A stretch of 64,000 bases of DNA from NCBI RefSeq assembly GCF_003033925.1, contig NZ_CP028365.1, forward strand, positions 2,852,001-2,916,000, written 5' to 3'. Of this stretch, positions 61,440-64,000 are shown piece after piece. The notes beneath the pieces are model-generated. The model saw only the letters and a program-made list of their open reading frames with translations. It was not told where the DNA came from and did no database searches. Each line of letters opens with the position of its first letter. Positions within the stretch are counted from its first letter, which is position 1. This DNA is from Tannerella serpentiformis. Lineage in GTDB: Bacteria > Bacteroidota > Bacteroidia > Bacteroidales > Tannerellaceae. The translations under genes were made by a program, and so were the position numbers.

Positions 61440-61815
61440 CGGCGGAAAGCGTTTTTCGGCGAAAAAGCCCCATTTCCCGTGGCGGGAAACCGATCTCCAG
61501 AAAATTTTACCGCCTTCCCGCCGCGGGAAACCGTTTTTCGAGCGTTTTTTCCCTTTTCCCGCCGCGGGAAACCGTTTTTCGAGCGTTTTTTTCCATTTCC
61601 CGCGGCGGGAAGGCGTTTTTCGGAGATTTTTCCCCATTTCCCGCGGCGGGAAGGCGTTTTTCGAACGTTTTGATCGGTTTCGTGCGGCGGGAAGGCGTTT
61701 TTCGAAGTCTGAGATCGGTTTCGCGTTTCGGTTTGGCCTTTCGTGAAACTGGAGATCGACTTCGCGTTCCGGTTTGGGGTTTTGCTAAGTCCGGGATCAG
61801 TTTTGCGTTTCAGGA
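61440..61815. repeat. Tandem array K, exact 41-bp unit, ~9 copies drifting in sequence
   Basis: TTCCCG anchors at 61474, 61515, 61556, 61597 and 61638, then TTCGTG at 61679. A GATCGG/GATCGA/GATCAG anchor continues at 61672, 61713, 61754 and 61795. All steps are 41 bp. The left units carry a hairpin, TTTCCCG-TGG-CGGGAAA or TTCCCGCGGCGGGAA. The right units have lost it but keep the register. Between convergent genes. Confidence 0.94.
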
Positions 61816-61983
61816 GGCGGAATAACGAGAAGCTAAGCCCTCACTCCGACCTTTGTTTTTATGGTGCCAGACGGAAATGACTCCACGAATAATGGCCCAC
61901 GAGATGCTTAAACCGTAGAGAGCATTCACACACCCATACCATCCGTTATAAGGCCCTTATAGCCCATGAACCACACGGATATG

Positions 61984-62021
61984 AAAAAGGGGGCTACGGC
62001 GCTCTTGTCCGTGCCCCCTTT
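61984..62021 (-). terminator. Terminator after the GH57 gene
   Basis: On the minus strand AAAGGGGGCACGGAC pairs with GTAGCCCCCTTTTTC-type sequence and ends in a T-run. It lies 28 bp past the stop. Confidence 0.85.
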
Positions 62022-62049
62022 GGGTGTGGTCTTGATGAAGCCTTGAAAG

Positions 62050-63321
62050 CTACTTACGGGCTGCCTCTAACTCCTTTTTCAGGCGAGTGATCTCGTCACC
62101 CTGATTCTGGATTGTAGTCAGGAGGGAGTTCAGCTCCTCGTTTTCAATCGAGGAGGGGAACTGCGCTTCTACGCGCAGGATGAAGTCGGAGAGCACGTTC
62201 ATGTAGTTGTTGAAGGCGTCGTACGGGTTGTCGTACGGGCTGAAAAGGTTGTAGTGCTTCGTGCTCATATAATAGAGGTGGTCGCTGCTTTGCAGGTAGA
62301 TCCAGTCCTGCTTGATACGGCGATTCTCACAGAGGCGCACGCGCTCGCTGATCTCGTTGAGCTTCTGGAAGGCCTCCTGTTGCAGGACGTTACCGAGCCA
62401 TGAGCTACAATCCTTCTCTTCGTCTACCCACGACATGGGGTAGGGTACGGAGATGGAGTCCACGGGGCGCGTCTGGGCAAAGATCTCTGAGGGCAGGGAG
62501 AAGGTGATGTCGTTTCGTTCGGCATACTGCGGAAGGGCCTTGAAGAAGTCGAAGATGCCGGTGTCGGCGGCGTGCATGGAGCCGAGCACCTCGTAGTTCA
62601 TAAAGGCATTGATGATCTTCTCGCCTTCGGCTGTGGCGGAGATGGCGGAGATGTACTTATCGGCCGTCAGCGGATACTCCTTCCACGAGTGGTCGTCGAA
62701 GCGGATGGAGAGGTCCTCACTGAAGCGATCGTTCTTGAGCAGCAACTTGAGCTGTGGACGGATGGCGGAGGCGTAGACGTAGTTCGGGCTTTTCCAACCC
62801 AGGACATGCTTAGCGCCTTCGGTCAGCATACCTTCAAAGCCAAGCTCATAGACCAGTTCGGAGATGTCGTCGGAATAGATCAGCTCGGTGTTACGGAACA
62901 CCTTCGGCTCGACGCCAAAGAGGGCCTTGACCTTCTCGGTGTGCATCCGAACTTGCGCCTTGAACTCTTCCGGGTCGCCGAGTGAGGCGAGTGAGTGGGC
63001 GTACGTCTCGGCCAAGAACTCTACGCAGCCCAGGCCGGCCAATTCGCGGAAGCTGTCGATCACCTCCGGGGCATAGATCTCCATCTGCTCGAGGGCAGTA
63101 CCGGAGATGGAGAAGGCAACCTTGAATTTCCCGCCGCTCTTGCGGATCATTTCCATGATGGCACGGTTAGCCGGCAGGTAGCACTTTTCGGAGATGCGGT
63201 GAAAGATCTCTTCGTTCTGGAAATCGTCGTAGTAATAATGGTTGTTGCCGATGTCGAAGAAACGGTAGCGCCTCAGGCGAAAAGGCTGGTGTATCTGGAA
63301 GTAAAAGCAAATGGTCTTCAT
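62050..63321 (-). CDS. Glycoside hydrolase family 57 alpha-amylase/glucan-processing enzyme
   Basis: A 423-residue cytoplasmic retaining alpha-glucanase-like protein. It opens with MKTICFYFQIHQPFRLRRYRF, the family's His-Gln-Pro region, and has ETYAHSLAS. FRNTELIYSDD carries the likely nucleophile Glu, and FDDHSW the likely acid/base Asp. The C-terminal ~45 residues form a short coiled coil (SLLTTIQNQGDEITRLKKEL). It lies 15 bp downstream of a GT4 gene, the usual Bacteroidota glycogen-synthase/GH57 pair, so a role in glycogen metabolism is likely. Confidence 0.92.
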   Translation of the reverse strand: MKTICFYFQIHQPFRLRRYRFFDIGNNHYYYDDFQNEEIFHRISEKCYLPANRAIMEMIRKSGGKFKVAFSISGTALEQMEIYAPEVIDSFRELAGLGCVEFLAETYAHSLASLGDPEEFKAQVRMHTEKVKALFGVEPKVFRNTELIYSDDISELVYELGFEGMLTEGAKHVLGWKSPNYVYASAIRPQLKLLLKNDRFSEDLSIRFDDHSWKEYPLTADKYISAISATAEGEKIINAFMNYEVLGSMHAADTGIFDFFKALPQYAERNDITFSLPSEIFAQTRPVDSISVPYPMSWVDEEKDCSSWLGNVLQQEAFQKLNEISERVRLCENRRIKQDWIYLQSSDHLYYMSTKHYNLFSPYDNPYDAFNNYMNVLSDFILRVEAQFPSSIENEELNSLLTTIQNQGDEITRLKKELEAARK

Positions 63322-63336
63322 ATATCTCTCTTCATT

Positions 63337-64000
63337 TTATTGTTTACCAAACAGAACTTGATCATAGATTTTGCGGACTTTCTGTCCGGCGTATTCCCAT
63401 TTAATGTTGTTGACCTCCTTGAGACCTTCGTCGCGGAGGAAAGTGTGCAGCGTGGGGTAGGTGATGAGGCCGTACATGGCATCGGCCAGGGCTTCGATGT
63501 CCCAATAGTCCACCTTGATGGCGTAATCCAAGATCTCAGCGCAGCCAGACTGCTTCGAGATGATGGAGGGCACGCCGCATTGCATGGCCTCAAGCGGCGA
63601 GATGCCGAAGGGCTCGGAGACGGAGGGCATAACATAGACATCACTGGCCCGGAGAATCTCATAGACCTGCTTACCCTTCATGAATCCGGTGAAGTGGAAA
63701 CGATCGGAGATGTTGCGTGAGGCGGCCAGGCGGATCATCTTGTCCATCATGTCGCCATTACCGGCCATGACGAAGCGCACGTTGTCGGCCTTCATCAGCA
63801 CGCGTGAGGCGGCCTCGACAAAATATTCCGGCCCCTTTTGCATGGTAATGCGGCCGAGGAAGGTGATGATCTTGTCCTTTACGCCGCGCTTGTCAGGGAT
63901 GGCAAGAATCTCGGGGCTAAGCGGCTCCACGGCGTTGTGGACGGTGGTCACCTTGGCCGGGTCTTGGTGGTACTTTTCGATCACTGTGCGGCGGGTTAGC
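63337..64000 (-). CDS. Glycosyltransferase family 4 (glycogen/starch-synthase-like), C-terminal part
   Basis: The 3' end of a gene that continues past the right edge. The frame is open to position 64000, and the GTG at 63984 is internal. The ~220 visible residues are a GT-B C-terminal donor-binding domain: FLGRITMQKGPEYFVEAA, the EPFGISPLEAMQCGVP segment with the Glu-x7-Glu pair, then SGCAEILDYAIKVD. Next to GH57 it probably elongates glycogen from a nucleotide sugar. The N-terminal domain is not in the window. Confidence 0.9.
   Translation of the reverse strand, partial: LTRRTVIEKYHQDPAKVTTVHNAVEPLSPEILAIPDKRGVKDKIITFLGRITMQKGPEYFVEAASRVLMKADNVRFVMAGNGDMMDKMIRLAASRNISDRFHFTGFMKGKQVYEILRASDVYVMPSVSEPFGISPLEAMQCGVPSIISKQSGCAEILDYAIKVDYWDIEALADAMYGLITYPTLHTFLRDEGLKEVNNIKWEYAGQKVRKIYDQVLFGKQ

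Noticed and set aside
1-64000. tRNA or rRNA genes
   Set aside because: I looked for tRNA arm patterns and conserved rRNA segments in the intergenic regions and saw none. A covariance-model scan was not possible.

Overview
The window looks like a chromosome segment from a GC-rich member of the Bacteroidota, most like the Porphyromonadaceae/Tannerellaceae (a Tannerella-like oral or gut anaerobe). The genus is an inference from protein style and was not checked by search. The evidence is repeated -7 boxes of the form TAnnTTTG upstream of genes (two with TTTG 18-19 bp further up), two secreted proteins with type IX secretion C-terminal domains, a GldB lipoprotein, DUF4294 and DUF6155 proteins, a GH57 plus GT4 glycogen pair, and an NrdJ-type ribonucleotide reductase. 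No rRNA, tRNA, CRISPR array, prophage or complete insertion sequence was found.

Layout. 1-4.3 kb: glycogen branching enzyme, mannose-6-phosphate isomerase and a DUF6155 protein. 4.3-9.1 kb (minus): TRIC channel and RmuC, then a four-gene set (LolA-like, lipoprotein, FabZ-like dehydratase, GT2) that looks like part of an aryl-polyene/flexirubin-type locus. 9.7-14 kb (minus): asnS, rluB-like, purB. 14.4-17.5 kb: DUF1266, HsdR-N-like protein, AMP nucleosidase, holA. 17.7-23.4 kb (minus): a complete RND tripartite efflux operon. 24.2-27.1 kb: DEAD-box helicase, ispE, outer-membrane beta-barrel. 27.6-30.6 kb (minus): tandem T9SS-secreted paralogues. 31.3-34.5 kb: a Lys/Pro-tailed protein, glmM, a SpoU methyltransferase. 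34.5-46.4 kb: DUF4294, cyclophilin, sugar nucleotidyltransferase, NUDIX, a methyltransferase-Sel1 fusion, lepA, gldB, holB, metF, folB, bactofilin. 46.5-51.7 kb (minus): malQ and nrdJ. 52.2-59.6 kb: a second Lys/Pro-tailed protein, esterase, RNase G, a 29-residue COX24-like protein, HU, copper-chaperone-like HMA protein, CPBP protease, MATE exporter. 60.6-64 kb: XRE regulator, small secreted peptide, GH57 amylase and the C-terminal part of a GT4 glycosyltransferase. glgB, malQ, GH57 and GT4 together indicate glycogen synthesis and turnover.

The most unusual aspect is the intergenic DNA. Eleven intergenic regions hold tandem arrays. Each array has its own sequence, but the period is almost always 41 or 42 bp (40-41 in one, 84 = 2x42 in one) or 22 bp (two arrays). 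Most units contain an inverted repeat, and in the largest array (23.56-24.1 kb) the two arms of the palindrome change together. Five of the eight divergent intergenic regions whose two start codons both lie in the window carry such an array. Other repeats are a MITE-like element (20-bp terminal inverted repeats, 3-bp target duplications, three copies), a 67-bp dispersed repeat that forms the 5' coding end of a lipoprotein gene, and a GGGGCGTAT/ATACGCCCC palindrome family. Two otherwise unrelated proteins (31.3 and 52.2 kb) share a charged Pro/Lys-rich tail ending in PDIHLPE, encoded by different synonymous codons, which suggests an undescribed C-terminal tag.
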